A stretch of 60,111 bases of DNA from Clostridiales bacterium oral taxon 876 str. F0540 (GCA_000466585.1 KE993508.1:1-60111), one strand, 5' to 3'; counted from the stretch's first letter, positions 32,989 to 42,275 are shown. Numbers and translations: made by a program. Notes: a model not told the origin generated them from the letters alone.

Positions 32989-32996
32989 ATATATAC

Positions 32997-35168
32997 CTAA
33001 GCCTTTGAAAGAGTTTCCACAATAAAGGTTGCTACATTATTTCCGTGTGTTCCTCTTCCAAAACCTGCATCCATACCGTTTGCTTTAGCTATTTCATCTG
33101 CAACCTGTGTACCTCCGCATATAAGTATGAGCTTATCCCTTACACCCTTTTCAACACAAAGGTCATGAAGTTTTCTCATATTTTTAATATGGATATCATT
33201 ATGTGTAATTATAGTACTAGCCATTATTACTTGTGCCTTTGTTTCTATAGCAGCATCAATAAGCTTTTCAATTGGACAGGAAGTACCTAAGTATTCGCAC
33301 TCTATTCCATACTTTTCTATACCCCCATGCTTTATATCGATTATTTCCCTTAATCCTACTGAGTGTTCATCTTCGCCAACAGTACCTGCTACAATTTTTA
33401 CAGGATGTTTCTTAATAAAGTCTCTTATTTTATCATCACTCATTACAGGCTTAGGCTCAGCAATAATGAGCTTGCTTTTATCTATTGAAAAATTAACTCT
33501 GCCCTTAATTTCAACAAGTGTTCCTTCAGCATGCTGCATAACTTGTTTATGAATTACTTCTACATCCCTTAAGTTCATGTTTTTACCCATTTCTATGGCT
33601 GCAGCCTCACTTATTAATTCGTTTTCAGGTATAAATAGAGTTACTGATACGAATCCATCTTTTTTCCACTCAACTTCCGGAACAATCTTGCCGTCATCTT
33701 TAACAGTCTCAAGTCTTTTATAAACATTATCATCTTCATCAAGCTCATCTATAAACTTTATCTTTCCTGAGTCGCAGAGCGTACATCCACTAATTGCATC
33801 ACAAGCATGTTTATATTCTTTAGGCACATTATTGTAGCCAAAATGAGCGCATACAGGAGCAAAATAATCTTCTTCTCTTTCATAGATAGATTCTGCAGCG
33901 ATTCCTCCATTGATTTTTCTTGCAATGCCATCTCCGTTTCTTTCCGGATATTCACCGGAGTCAACAAAGAATCCCTCTTGTACTGCTTTGAAATATCCTC
34001 CTATTTCTATAATTTCTTCTAGGAATAATACAGCCTTTTCTTTTAGTTCCCTAACTTTTTCGGGCAGATAGCCTTCTTTTTTCAGTTCTATCAAATCCAT
34101 AAGTCCATCCATACCTATTAATGCCTGTTTTGCTGTATTAACTGCATGCATATTATTATAGTGCCAAGGAACATTTCTTCCTTCATCAGGAGTAATAGTA
34201 CTTTGTATATCTGCAGAAGTAAGCTTTGAAATCATAAGATTTAAAGTATGTCCTACAGTAGCTTCTCTAGTGCAGGATTCTATATACTTTGTGTTCATCT
34301 GTGCTCTCATTTTATAATCCTTAAATAATTCTCTGAGTGCTACAGCATATGGCAGATCTATTTTCATGCATGGCGCCGGAGCTGAAGTTGGAGGCACAGT
34401 TGATAACGCAATATTTTCTTTTTTCATACCAACAAGCTCTGAAAACTTGCTATTTATTGCATGCTGAACCATAAGCTCAGGCATAACCTTATAACCTTTC
34501 ATAGCTGTTGCATTGGCATTGTGTGCGCCATCAATTTGCAGCATATCCGCTGAAGCCATTATTCTCTTGGCAACTGCGGCATCTACAAATGAGCGCACCA
34601 TATTTATATTTCTGTAAAGAATATTATATTGAGGATCCTGATGAGCTCCGTTGACACCTTCCTCAGCAAACATAACTGCAATATCAGGGCCGGCTACACC
34701 GGAAACATAGGAGTGAAAATTGATTTCCCGACCAACTTCTTCTTCAATCAGATCAAGAGCCTTCCTTGTAGCTCTAACCTGCTTTCTTGTAACTGCTATG
34801 CCTCCTATTCCTTCCGGTGTTCCTTCTATAAGTCCATCGAAATGACTTTGTCCTGCAGTACGTATTACCATTATGTGATCAGCACCATGCCAGGCTGCCA
34901 TTCTCATTCTTCTTATATCATCTTCAAATCTTCCTGATGCGATTTCTGTGGTGATTACAGGTTTAGGCTGAGGATCAATCTGATTAAAGCTTCTAGCTGC
35001 AGGTAGGGGTATACTATTTTTTAATGGTTTTGATATTTCTTTATATTCAAATTCACCTTGTTTTCCGCTATATATTTCTCTCCAATGCCACCCTCTTCTC
35101 TTAGGCACGTAATTTTCTAAATCCTTTAAAACTTCTTCTATATCAATTTTTTTATTAGTTTCCAGCAT
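32997..35168 (-). CDS. oraE: D-ornithine 4,5-aminomutase, large subunit
   Basis: The start is set at ATG 35168 (MLETNKKIDIEEV), with AAGAGGTG upstream. About 723 residues. A PLP-binding TIM barrel comes first, and the C-terminal Rossmann domain binds adenosylcobalamin through DEHSVG (the D-x-H-x-x-G motif, near 617) and the later GTS and GGTQV loops. With OraS it migrates the terminal amino group of D-ornithine to C4, giving 2,4-diaminopentanoate. The coding start overlaps the oraS end by 14 bases. Confidence 0.97.
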   Translation of the reverse strand: MLETNKKIDIEEVLKDLENYVPKRRGWHWREIYSGKQGEFEYKEISKPLKNSIPLPAARSFNQIDPQPKPVITTEIASGRFEDDIRRMRMAAWHGADHIMVIRTAGQSHFDGLIEGTPEGIGGIAVTRKQVRATRKALDLIEEEVGREINFHSYVSGVAGPDIAVMFAEEGVNGAHQDPQYNILYRNINMVRSFVDAAVAKRIMASADMLQIDGAHNANATAMKGYKVMPELMVQHAINSKFSELVGMKKENIALSTVPPTSAPAPCMKIDLPYAVALRELFKDYKMRAQMNTKYIESCTREATVGHTLNLMISKLTSADIQSTITPDEGRNVPWHYNNMHAVNTAKQALIGMDGLMDLIELKKEGYLPEKVRELKEKAVLFLEEIIEIGGYFKAVQEGFFVDSGEYPERNGDGIARKINGGIAAESIYEREEDYFAPVCAHFGYNNVPKEYKHACDAISGCTLCDSGKIKFIDELDEDDNVYKRLETVKDDGKIVPEVEWKKDGFVSVTLFIPENELISEAAAIEMGKNMNLRDVEVIHKQVMQHAEGTLVEIKGRVNFSIDKSKLIIAEPKPVMSDDKIRDFIKKHPVKIVAGTVGEDEHSVGLREIIDIKHGGIEKYGIECEYLGTSCPIEKLIDAAIETKAQVIMASTIITHNDIHIKNMRKLHDLCVEKGVRDKLILICGGTQVADEIAKANGMDAGFGRGTHGNNVATFIVETLSKA

Positions 35169-35529
35169 AATTATCACCTCTTAATAATTCATGAACCTCA
35201 CTCCAGCCTATTCCTTTGCTAAGTTCAGTTCCTGCTTCCAGATAGGAAATACTCTTTATCTTTGCGTAAGTCAGCACAACTTTTCCCATTCCCTTACCCA
35301 TAAGATTCCACTTAATTCCTTCTTTAACTATGTTGCCTGCTTCAATGCTGGAAAATCCCATTCTAAGAAGTACAGATCTTTCAACTGAAGGTGAGGTGTG
35401 TGTATATGCTAAATCAACCAAAGGCTTAACTATTTCTTCAGTCAGACTCCAAAATCTATTGTATAGTTCTTCATCACTCAAATTGTTTAAATGTTCTCTT
35501 CTCATTTGAAAATCATCTTGTCTTTTCAT
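35155..35529 (-). CDS. oraS: D-ornithine 4,5-aminomutase, small subunit
   Basis: A 124-residue mostly helical subunit with no cofactor motif of its own. The blocks LWSLTEEIVKPLVDLAYTHT-like (here RFWSLTEEIVKPLVDLAYTH) and VERSVLLRMGFSSIEAGNIV are the family hallmarks, and it ends with GIGWSEVHELLRG. It binds the PLP domain of OraE. AAAGGAG precedes the ATG, ortB lies 23 bases upstream, and it is coupled to oraE by overlap. Confidence 0.95.
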   Translation of the reverse strand: MKRQDDFQMRREHLNNLSDEELYNRFWSLTEEIVKPLVDLAYTHTSPSVERSVLLRMGFSSIEAGNIVKEGIKWNLMGKGMGKVVLTYAKIKSISYLEAGTELSKGIGWSEVHELLRGDNYAGN

Positions 35530-35552
35530 AAATTTCTCCTTTCATCCAGAAC

Positions 35553-36965
35553 CTACTCAACATAAATATTCATATCTGATATAATCTCAAGAACTTCCTT
35601 TTGGCTTAGCTTAGTTTCATCACATAAGAATTTAAAATCTATCTCGCTTATACTTTTAACGTTTCTATTTTTAACTGAGTTTGCTATATATGATTTTCTG
35701 TAATGGTTCAAATCAATTTCTTTTACATATAGCTTTGACGGATGACTAGGCAATACTATGTTTTTTCCCGGAATTTCATCTTGCGGATTTCCAATTTTTA
35801 TTTCAATTCCATTCTTTCTTGCAAAGCTTAATTGTGGAAGTATATGCTTACCTGCACCGGTATATTCAGTTTCTTGGACTACAATTATTTGATTATTTTC
35901 CATTTCCTGGGCAATAATAAATGCCGCTGACAGTGAAGTATTTCCCGCCGGTCCTCTTTCCAGACCTTCTAATTGTGCAAGAAGTTCAGTTACATAAAAA
36001 ACTTGTCCTTGTGGAACAGTCAGATATCTATCAAGATATCTTAATGGTCTGGCTGCACTTCTTGGCACATCTGACCTGTCTGGCCAGGTCATAAATGGTA
36101 TTCCAAAACCGGTGTGACCGGTAGTAAAGGATTTTTTATTAAAATCGCTATCTGAAGCCATATGAAGTCCGGTCAAATCAACTGAAGCCCCAACTATTTT
36201 CGTATCTAAAGCTCCGGCTTTTATAAGCCCCCTTGCTGTTCCGGTTACATTTCCTCCTCCGGCATGAGTAACAACCACTACATCAGGATCTTTTGAAAAC
36301 CTTTCTCTGCAGTCTGTGGCAATTTCATATCCTAGAGTTTCTACACCAGCAATTCCATAGACTGAATAAAGTGATGCATTATAGTATCCGGTTTCATCTA
36401 AAGCTTTTAAATAGGTGTAGAATAACTCAGGACCTACTGAAAGCCTTAATACTTCAGCTCCAAGGCATTCACATTTTCTTGTTTTTTCCAAAATTTCCGG
36501 CTGCCCAATTTTTTTTGAATCATAACATTCCTGAACAATAATGCATTTCAGTCCTCTCATAGCAGCCTGAGAAGCAACTGCAGCACCATAATTTCCAGAA
36601 GTGGCAGAGGCAACTCCCTTATAGCCTCTCATCTTAGCATCATATACAGAAACAGACGCTCTTCTATCTTTAAAACTACCTGATGGATTGCAGCTCTCAT
36701 CTTTTATAAAAATACGAGCTGCCTTTCCTGTCCTCGATACCTTTCTGGCAAGTGCCGTTATGTTTTTCAGCTCAACGAGAGGGGTGTTTCCAACATTAGT
36801 TTCTTTTTGTATTTTCATAATGTCTGATATTGAATACCCTGTATTCCTCATCATTTCCTCATAATCAAAGGAAAGTTTTCCAGTTTCATATTTCTTGTAA
36901 TCTATTCCAACTGATTTAAGCATTATTTCATTTTTTCTGCTTATAAGAGTTTCGTATTTATTCAA
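35553..36965 (-). CDS. ortB: 2-amino-4-ketopentanoate thiolase, beta (PLP) subunit
   Basis: A 470-residue fold-type II PLP enzyme resembling threonine synthase. The PLP lysine is in NPSGSFKDRRASVSVYDA (near 98), with the phosphate-binding GGGNVTGTARG (near 235). With OrtA it splits 2-amino-4-ketopentanoate with CoA to alanine and acetyl-CoA. Start codon TTG at 36965, preceded by GGGGGGATAACA, overlaps the ortA stop by 8 bases. Confidence 0.95.
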   Translation of the reverse strand: MNKYETLISRKNEIMLKSVGIDYKKYETGKLSFDYEEMMRNTGYSISDIMKIQKETNVGNTPLVELKNITALARKVSRTGKAARIFIKDESCNPSGSFKDRRASVSVYDAKMRGYKGVASATSGNYGAAVASQAAMRGLKCIIVQECYDSKKIGQPEILEKTRKCECLGAEVLRLSVGPELFYTYLKALDETGYYNASLYSVYGIAGVETLGYEIATDCRERFSKDPDVVVVTHAGGGNVTGTARGLIKAGALDTKIVGASVDLTGLHMASDSDFNKKSFTTGHTGFGIPFMTWPDRSDVPRSAARPLRYLDRYLTVPQGQVFYVTELLAQLEGLERGPAGNTSLSAAFIIAQEMENNQIIVVQETEYTGAGKHILPQLSFARKNGIEIKIGNPQDEIPGKNIVLPSHPSKLYVKEIDLNHYRKSYIANSVKNRNVKSISEIDFKFLCDETKLSQKEVLEIISDMNIYVE

Positions 36966-37260
36966 TGTTATCCCCCCACAGTATTGATTTTGCCTGAAGA
37001 CCTATATAACTGACTTCAGGAATAAAATCCCCAAAACCATGCTCATATGAAGGGTTTACTTCTGTTAATACTCCCTCTAAAACTCTTCCTGTAATAGTTC
37101 TTATTTGAGCTATCTCTCCAATTTTGCTGTCCTCTATAAGCCACCCTTTAGCCCATAGCTTTAAAGAAGTTTCCTTTGTATCCTCTGGTATATTAGAAGC
37201 TCTGTCCTCTGAAGATAAAATTTCCTGAACAATTTCAACATAACTGTTCTTTTCAATCAT
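36958..37260 (-). CDS. ortA: 2-amino-4-ketopentanoate thiolase, alpha subunit
   Basis: A 100-residue small subunit with the pattern WAKGWLIEDSKIGEIAQI, then TGRVLEGVLTEVNPSYEHGFG and the end IGLQAKSILWG. Together with OrtB it forms the thiolase of the oxidative ornithine pathway. Its ATG shares a base with the ord stop (TAATG), and its end overlaps the ortB start. Confidence 0.93.
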   Translation of the reverse strand: MIEKNSYVEIVQEILSSEDRASNIPEDTKETSLKLWAKGWLIEDSKIGEIAQIRTITGRVLEGVLTEVNPSYEHGFGDFIPEVSYIGLQAKSILWGDNIE

Positions 37261-38318
37261 TATATATCGCCTTCCTTATAATACTTTACAGCATCACTAA
37301 AACTGTTTTCTATTGCATGAGGCATAGGCAAATCTACCATTGTTTTAAGCCCTGCTGAACTTGCTATTACTTGCGGTATCATATTTACAGCAACAGCCAT
37401 TGTTCCAATACCTCCAGGTGTTTCTGGCTTAATTGACATATGCATATCCGGATCACCTTTTATATATATATAATCTCCTGTATCTACTCCTTCGCTTTCC
37501 GGATGAATTTGCTGAGGATGCTCAAGAGTTATAACAGCCTTTCCATTCTTCATTCCATAACCAATGTGCGCACAGCCTGCTACCATTCCGGGTTCAACTT
37601 TTACATAAGGTGTTTCTCTATAGGTGTTTGATACAATAGGTTCTCTAGTCTCGATAATTTCATCTATCTCGATACCTAAAGCTTTTGCAATCATTGGTAT
37701 TGACTGTTTGAAACCAATGTGACCTACTATAGTACCGTCTTTAATTCCTTTCTCAAAATCTTCAACTGTTGTTCCAACTCCTTGTGTTCTCATTACAGTT
37801 GTTCCAAACGGAGAAAGATCATTTATTCTTGAAGCAGTTATTGAATGTACCTTTCTGCAAGCTGCTGATAACGTAATTATAAGTGTATCTAAAACAAAGC
37901 CTGGATTTACACCAGTACCTAAAATTGTTACATTATTCTCTTTAGCAAGCTTATCCATCTCCTCTGACAAAATCTTGTCGGCTGTATACGGATAAGCCAT
38001 TTCTTCGGCTATAGTTATGCAGTTAATTTTATTTACTACTATATGCTTTATATATGGATAAACATTTTTAACAAATGAATCAATTGCAAGTATAACAACA
38101 TCAGCTTTTGTATTATTTATAGTTTCTTCGAAATTGCCGGATACAATAACCTTTAAGTTATTATCTATACCCAATACTTCCCCTAATTCTTTTCCTATCT
38201 TATTTTCACTGCTGTCTATTGCAGCCACAATTTCGATACCTTCCTTATCAAGTATCATTTTAGCCATTCCGCTCCCCATAGCTCCAAGTCCGCACATAAT
38301 TACTTTCACTTTATCCAT
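37260..38318 (-). CDS. ord: 2,4-diaminopentanoate dehydrogenase
   Basis: A 352-residue NAD(P)-dependent dehydrogenase. The Rossmann motif VIMCGLGAMGSGMAKMIL is at residues 6-23, followed by the dihydrodipicolinate-reductase-like fold (TILGTGVNPGFVLDTL near 131). It oxidatively deaminates 2,4-diaminopentanoate at C4 to 2-amino-4-ketopentanoate. It is the first gene of the ornithine operon; AATTAGGGGGAATTAC lies before the ATG and a sigma-54 promoter 43 bases upstream. Confidence 0.96.
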   Translation of the reverse strand: MDKVKVIMCGLGAMGSGMAKMILDKEGIEIVAAIDSSENKIGKELGEVLGIDNNLKVIVSGNFEETINNTKADVVILAIDSFVKNVYPYIKHIVVNKINCITIAEEMAYPYTADKILSEEMDKLAKENNVTILGTGVNPGFVLDTLIITLSAACRKVHSITASRINDLSPFGTTVMRTQGVGTTVEDFEKGIKDGTIVGHIGFKQSIPMIAKALGIEIDEIIETREPIVSNTYRETPYVKVEPGMVAGCAHIGYGMKNGKAVITLEHPQQIHPESEGVDTGDYIYIKGDPDMHMSIKPETPGGIGTMAVAVNMIPQVIASSAGLKTMVDLPMPHAIENSFSDAVKYYKEGDI

Positions 38319-38360
38319 TTGTAATTCCCCCTAATTTTAAATATATTTACACTTATACTT

Positions 38361-38379
38361 TCAGCAACAATCATGCCAA
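38361..38379 (-). promoter_or_regulatory. sigma-54 promoter of the ornithine operon
   Basis: On the minus strand TTGGCATGATTGTTGCT matches the -24/-12 consensus (TTGGCA, then TTGCT) with correct spacing. The ord start lies about 43 bases downstream of the -12 element, and the gene for a sigma-54 activator is adjacent. Confidence 0.9.
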
Positions 38380-38430
38380 TAGAAACAGTTTCCAATAGAT
38401 AATTAATCTTATATTTTACCCAATATAAGT

Positions 38431-38468
38431 AAAAAACCTAGGTAAAGTGAATAAACTTTGCCTAGGTT
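38431..38468 (-). terminator. terminator after the sigma-54 activator gene
   Basis: On the minus strand AACCTAGGCAAAGT pairs with ACTTTACCTAGGTT and a run of six T follows. It separates the activator transcript from the ornithine operon, so the operon depends on its own sigma-54 promoter. Confidence 0.88.
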
Positions 38469-38534
38469 TAATATTTATACATAATTTAACAGTTATTATA
38501 ATATTTTGATACATATTTTGACTGGAAACATAAA

Positions 38535-38552
38535 GTGCAAACTTTTTTGCAC
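38535..38552. promoter_or_regulatory. upstream activator site 1 (inverted repeat)
   Basis: GTGCAAACTTTTTTGCAC has dyad symmetry (GTGCAAA against TTTGCAC, with one extra central base). It lies about 160 bases upstream of the sigma-54 promoter, as an enhancer should, and its sequence resembles the site at 38608. Confidence 0.75.
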
Positions 38553-38607
38553 ATAACAAATTACAGCTCTTATATCGAGCTTGGCTTATATGCAGACCAT
38601 GCCATCA

Positions 38608-38625
38608 GCGCAAATTTTTTTGCAC
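38608..38625. promoter_or_regulatory. upstream activator site 2 (inverted repeat)
   Basis: GCGCAAATTTTTTTGCAC is a second, near-identical dyad 73 bases from the first. It ends 13 bases from the stop codon of the activator gene. Paired sites suit binding by two activator dimers through their Fis-type helix-turn-helix. Confidence 0.72.
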
Positions 38626-38638
38626 TGAAGTGCCGAAT

Positions 38639-40015
38639 TTAAAGCAGTTCATATTTTTTTATTTTATACTGCAGATTCTGTCTGGATATTTTTAAATATG
38701 CAGCTGCCTGTGATATATTGTAGTTATATTCTTTTAAAGCATTTATAAGGATTTTTTTTTCAATATCTTCTTTGTATTCCTCCAGAGATAATCCTCGAAG
38801 ATCAAAAGCATTACTTTTTATTCCCAAAGCAGTAGCTTCTGTCCTGAAAATTCTATTCTCAACATATTCCTTTGATATATATAAATTGTTATCTATCATA
38901 TTCATAGCATATTCAATAGTATTTTTGAGTTCTCTAATATTGCCTGGCCATTCATAATTCATAAACATATTTAAAACTTCTTCATCTACATCAATTACAT
39001 ACTTACCCAACATCTTATTATAATAATTGATAAAGTGTTTTTCCAAAATATGAATATCCTCTTTTCTTTTCCTCAAAGGTGGCACGTCTATTCTAATTAC
39101 ACTAATTCTATAGTAAAAATCCTTTCTAAGCTTTCCTTCCTTAATTAATTTTTCAGGTTCTTCATTTAATGTTGTAATAATCCTAACATTTGTATCAATT
39201 GTTTTACTGCTGCCTAAAGGTCTGATATAACCTTCCTGAAGAACCCTAAGCAATTTAGATTGAAGAGTTGTATCCATAGAATTGATTTCATCAAGCAGTA
39301 TTGTACCCCCACTTGCCTCTTCAAAAAGTCCTTTCTTATTTTCTGCACCAGTAAAACTGCCTTTGACCGTTCCAAATAACATTCCCTCTAAAAGAGTACT
39401 GGGTATGGCAGCACAATTTACTGCAATAAAGGGCTTATCCTTCCTTATTCCATTATAATGAATGCTTTGTGCAAAAAGCTCTTTTCCACAGCCTGTCTCA
39501 CCATATATAAGTACCGAAGAATTTGACAAACTTGCTCTCATCGCTTTATTTATTGATTCTTTAAGGTTTAAACTTTTTCCAATGATATCTTTAAATGTAT
39601 AGACGCTTTCCCTAGCTGTATCTTTCGTTTCCAATCTGCATATTTTCTCACTTAATTCCTTAAGCTGCGTCATATCCTTTGAGATTTCAATTGCTGCTAT
39701 GGTATCATTATTATGGAAAACAGGTATTGTCGTATTTATAGTTGTAACGTCCTTGCCATAATGACTGCTATAGTGCTGTATAACATCAATATACTTTTCT
39801 TTATTTTTTAATGCATTCATAAGCGTAGAAGAATCTTCTTCTACGCCTTTTAAATACTCTATTACCCTTTTTCCTATTACTTCTTCATGGTTTAAACCTT
39901 CTACTTTACTCATTGCATTATTATAGTAAATAGTTCTGCCTTTATTATCTACTATCTGAACACCAACGTCCAAATTATCAAGCAAACTTAATAATATACT
40001 TTCTATTTTGCTCAT
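38639..40015 (-). CDS. sigma-54-dependent activator (PAS-AAA+-Fis), regulator of ornithine degradation
   Basis: The start is set at ATG 40015 (MSKIESILLSLLDNL), with TTGGTG upstream; a frame start 54 bases earlier lacks a site. About 458 residues. A PAS domain (about 10-110) is followed by AAA+ with Walker A GETGCGKE, the sigma-54 contact loop GSFTGAENKKG (a GAFTGA variant with Ser) and Walker B GGTILLDEI. A Fis-like HTH ends it (NISQAAAYLKISRQNLQYKI). Ligand unknown, probably linked to ornithine supply. Activators at this position in Clostridioides have been called OraR. It may be read from glyA. Confidence 0.93.
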   Translation of the reverse strand: MSKIESILLSLLDNLDVGVQIVDNKGRTIYYNNAMSKVEGLNHEEVIGKRVIEYLKGVEEDSSTLMNALKNKEKYIDVIQHYSSHYGKDVTTINTTIPVFHNNDTIAAIEISKDMTQLKELSEKICRLETKDTARESVYTFKDIIGKSLNLKESINKAMRASLSNSSVLIYGETGCGKELFAQSIHYNGIRKDKPFIAVNCAAIPSTLLEGMLFGTVKGSFTGAENKKGLFEEASGGTILLDEINSMDTTLQSKLLRVLQEGYIRPLGSSKTIDTNVRIITTLNEEPEKLIKEGKLRKDFYYRISVIRIDVPPLRKRKEDIHILEKHFINYYNKMLGKYVIDVDEEVLNMFMNYEWPGNIRELKNTIEYAMNMIDNNLYISKEYVENRIFRTEATALGIKSNAFDLRGLSLEEYKEDIEKKILINALKEYNYNISQAAAYLKISRQNLQYKIKKYELL

Positions 40016-40037
40016 ATATATCACCAAGTCATAAACA

Positions 40038-41270
40038 TTAATATATAGGGAATCTGCTGCATATTTCATGAACCTTTTGTTTAACTTCCTCTATATCAGA
40101 ACCTCTGGTTTCAATTACTTTATTTATAAGATACGCTATATCCTTCATTTCTTTCTCTTTAAATCCTCTGGTAGTAACAGCTGCGGTTCCGATTCTTATA
40201 CCGCTTGTTACGAATGGACTTTGAGTTTCAAATGGTATTGTATTCTTATTTACAGTTATTCTTGCTTCATCTAATAGTTTTTCGGCATCTTTTCCTGTTA
40301 TTCCTTTGTTTGTTAAATCTACTAACAACAAATGATTATCAGTACCTCCTGATACCAGCCTAAAGCCAAAACGTGTTAATTCATCTCCAAGTGCTTTAGC
40401 ATTTTTCACAACCTGTTCAATATATTCTCTGAATTCTTCGTTATCAGCTTCCTTGAAGCATACAGCCTTTGCAGCAATAACATGCATTAGAGGGCCACCC
40501 TGCATTCCAGGAAATATGGACTTATCAATATCCTTAGCATATTTTTCCTTGCAGAGTATTGCTCCACCTCTTGGACCTCTTAAGGTTTTATGTGTCGTAG
40601 TTGTTACAAAATCTGCGTAAGGAACAGGTGATGGGTGTATACCTGCTGCTACAAGTCCGGCTATATGTGCCATATCTACCATGAATAATGCTCCAACTTC
40701 ATCAGCGATTTCTCTGAATCTCTTAAAGTCTATTACTCTTGGATATGCACTTGCACCGGCTACAATCATTTTAGGTTTATTTAAGATAGCCAGATTTCTG
40801 ACTTCTTCATAATCTATTTCTTCTGTATCCTTATTCACACCGTATGAAACAATGTTAAATAGCTTTCCTGAAAAATTAACCGGACTTCCATGTGTAAGGT
40901 GTCCCCCATGACTTAAATTCATACCTAAAATTGTATCGCCAGGCTTTAAAAAAGCAAAATAAACAGCCATATTTGCCTGAGATCCTGCATGCGGTTGAAC
41001 ATTAGCATGTTCTGCATTAAACAGCTTTTTCATTCTTTCTCTTGCTAAATTTTCAATCTCATCAACGACCTCACAGCCCCCATAATATCTTTTTCCAGGA
41101 TATCCTTCAGCATACTTATTTGTAAGCTGTGATCCCATAGCTTCCATTACTGCCTTACTTACAAAGTTCTCTGATGCTATAAGCTCGATATTATTTTCTT
41201 GCCTTTGATTCTCTCTTTGAATTATAGAAAAAATTTCAGAGTCAGTATTTTTAATGTCATTAAACGCCAT
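40038..41270 (-). CDS. glyA: serine hydroxymethyltransferase
   Basis: A 410-residue PLP enzyme interconverting serine and glycine with tetrahydrofolate. The PLP lysine is in TTTTHKTLRGPRGG (near 225). HAGSQANMAVYFA and GHLTHGSPVNFSG are the usual folate-site motifs. AAAGGGGTG precedes the ATG. The activator gene starts 23 bases past its stop, suggesting cotranscription. Glycine made here can also feed Stickland reactions. Confidence 0.98.
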   Translation of the reverse strand: MAFNDIKNTDSEIFSIIQRENQRQENNIELIASENFVSKAVMEAMGSQLTNKYAEGYPGKRYYGGCEVVDEIENLARERMKKLFNAEHANVQPHAGSQANMAVYFAFLKPGDTILGMNLSHGGHLTHGSPVNFSGKLFNIVSYGVNKDTEEIDYEEVRNLAILNKPKMIVAGASAYPRVIDFKRFREIADEVGALFMVDMAHIAGLVAAGIHPSPVPYADFVTTTTHKTLRGPRGGAILCKEKYAKDIDKSIFPGMQGGPLMHVIAAKAVCFKEADNEEFREYIEQVVKNAKALGDELTRFGFRLVSGGTDNHLLLVDLTNKGITGKDAEKLLDEARITVNKNTIPFETQSPFVTSGIRIGTAAVTTRGFKEKEMKDIAYLINKVIETRGSDIEEVKQKVHEICSRFPIY

Positions 41271-41349
41271 CAGTGTAACACCCCTTTATTAATATTATGA
41301 ATATAAAACTAGATTTCTATATAAATATATAAATATGTAACTATATAAA

Positions 41350-41378
41350 ATTATAAGTCTCCTTACCATATTTATCAA
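41350..41378 (-). promoter_or_regulatory. glyA promoter
   Basis: On the minus strand TTGATA (41373-41378) and TATAAT (41350-41355) have a 17-base spacer. It lies 80 bases upstream of the glyA start, in the divergent gap with the ThrE-like genes. Confidence 0.75.
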
Positions 41379-41492
41379 GCAATATTGTTTTTAAAGTATC
41401 TTATTTACAAAATTTTCAGATATATCTACTGTCTATGTTTATATGCTATAATAAAGTTTATTATATTTAACTAATTATAAATTTTTTAGGAA

Positions 41493-42275
41493 GTGATAAT
41501 TATGCATAATAATAAAGTAATACACCTAGCCGCCTACGCAGGTAAGATAATTCTTGAAAATGGCGGTGAAACCTATAGAGTAGAAGAAACAATAATAAGA
41601 ATTTGTGATGCCTATGGACTTAAGGATGCTGAAAGCTATGTTACACCTACAGGAATTATGATTTCAGCGGTAGACACTACTGGCAATACAATTTCCTTAA
41701 TAAAAAGAATTAAATCCAGAACTGTCAACTTAGAAAAAATTTCTTATGTTAATGATTTATCAAGAAGTATAAAACAAAATAATTTATCCATTGATATTGT
41801 AAAGGATGAGCTTAATAAAATCGATAATCTTTCCAGGTATGGCTTAAAAACCACATTATTCTTTTCGTCAGTATCTGCAGGTTTTTTCACTCTGCTTTTC
41901 GGAGGTAATGTTTATGATTTTATTATATCCTTCTTTATAGGAATGATTATAAAATATATATCCATAAAGCTTAGCAGAATTAATATCAACGAATTTTTCA
42001 TTAATGTTTTAGGCGGAGCAATAGCAGCGTTAATTGCCTTAATTGCTGTAGAATTTAATCTTGCAAGCAACGTAGATAAAATTATTATAGGTTCTATAAT
42101 GCTTTTAGTACCCGGTTTAGCTATAACTAACGCGATAAGAGATACCATTGCAGGTGATCTTGTATCAGGAATATCAAGAGCCTTAGAAGCGTTTCTAATT
42201 GCTGTTGCAATAGCTGTTGGGTCAGGTATCGTATTAAAACTTTGGGTAAACTATTTTGGAGGTATAATAAGATGA
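41493..42275 (+). CDS. threonine/serine exporter, ThrE N-terminal part (DUF1212)
   Basis: A 260-residue membrane protein. A soluble N-terminal third (LAAYAGKIILENGGETYRVEET, the DUF1212 signature) is followed by about five membrane segments. The homologous part of ThrE is fused to the second half in actinobacteria; here the halves are separate genes. GGAAGTG precedes the ATG, and the stop overlaps the next start (ATGA). Likely role: export of threonine or serine, but other small solutes are possible. It is the only plus-strand pair in the core part. Confidence 0.88.
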   Translation: MIIMHNNKVIHLAAYAGKIILENGGETYRVEETIIRICDAYGLKDAESYVTPTGIMISAVDTTGNTISLIKRIKSRTVNLEKISYVNDLSRSIKQNNLSIDIVKDELNKIDNLSRYGLKTTLFFSSVSAGFFTLLFGGNVYDFIISFFIGMIIKYISIKLSRININEFFINVLGGAIAALIALIAVEFNLASNVDKIIIGSIMLLVPGLAITNAIRDTIAGDLVSGISRALEAFLIAVAIAVGSGIVLKLWVNYFGGIIR

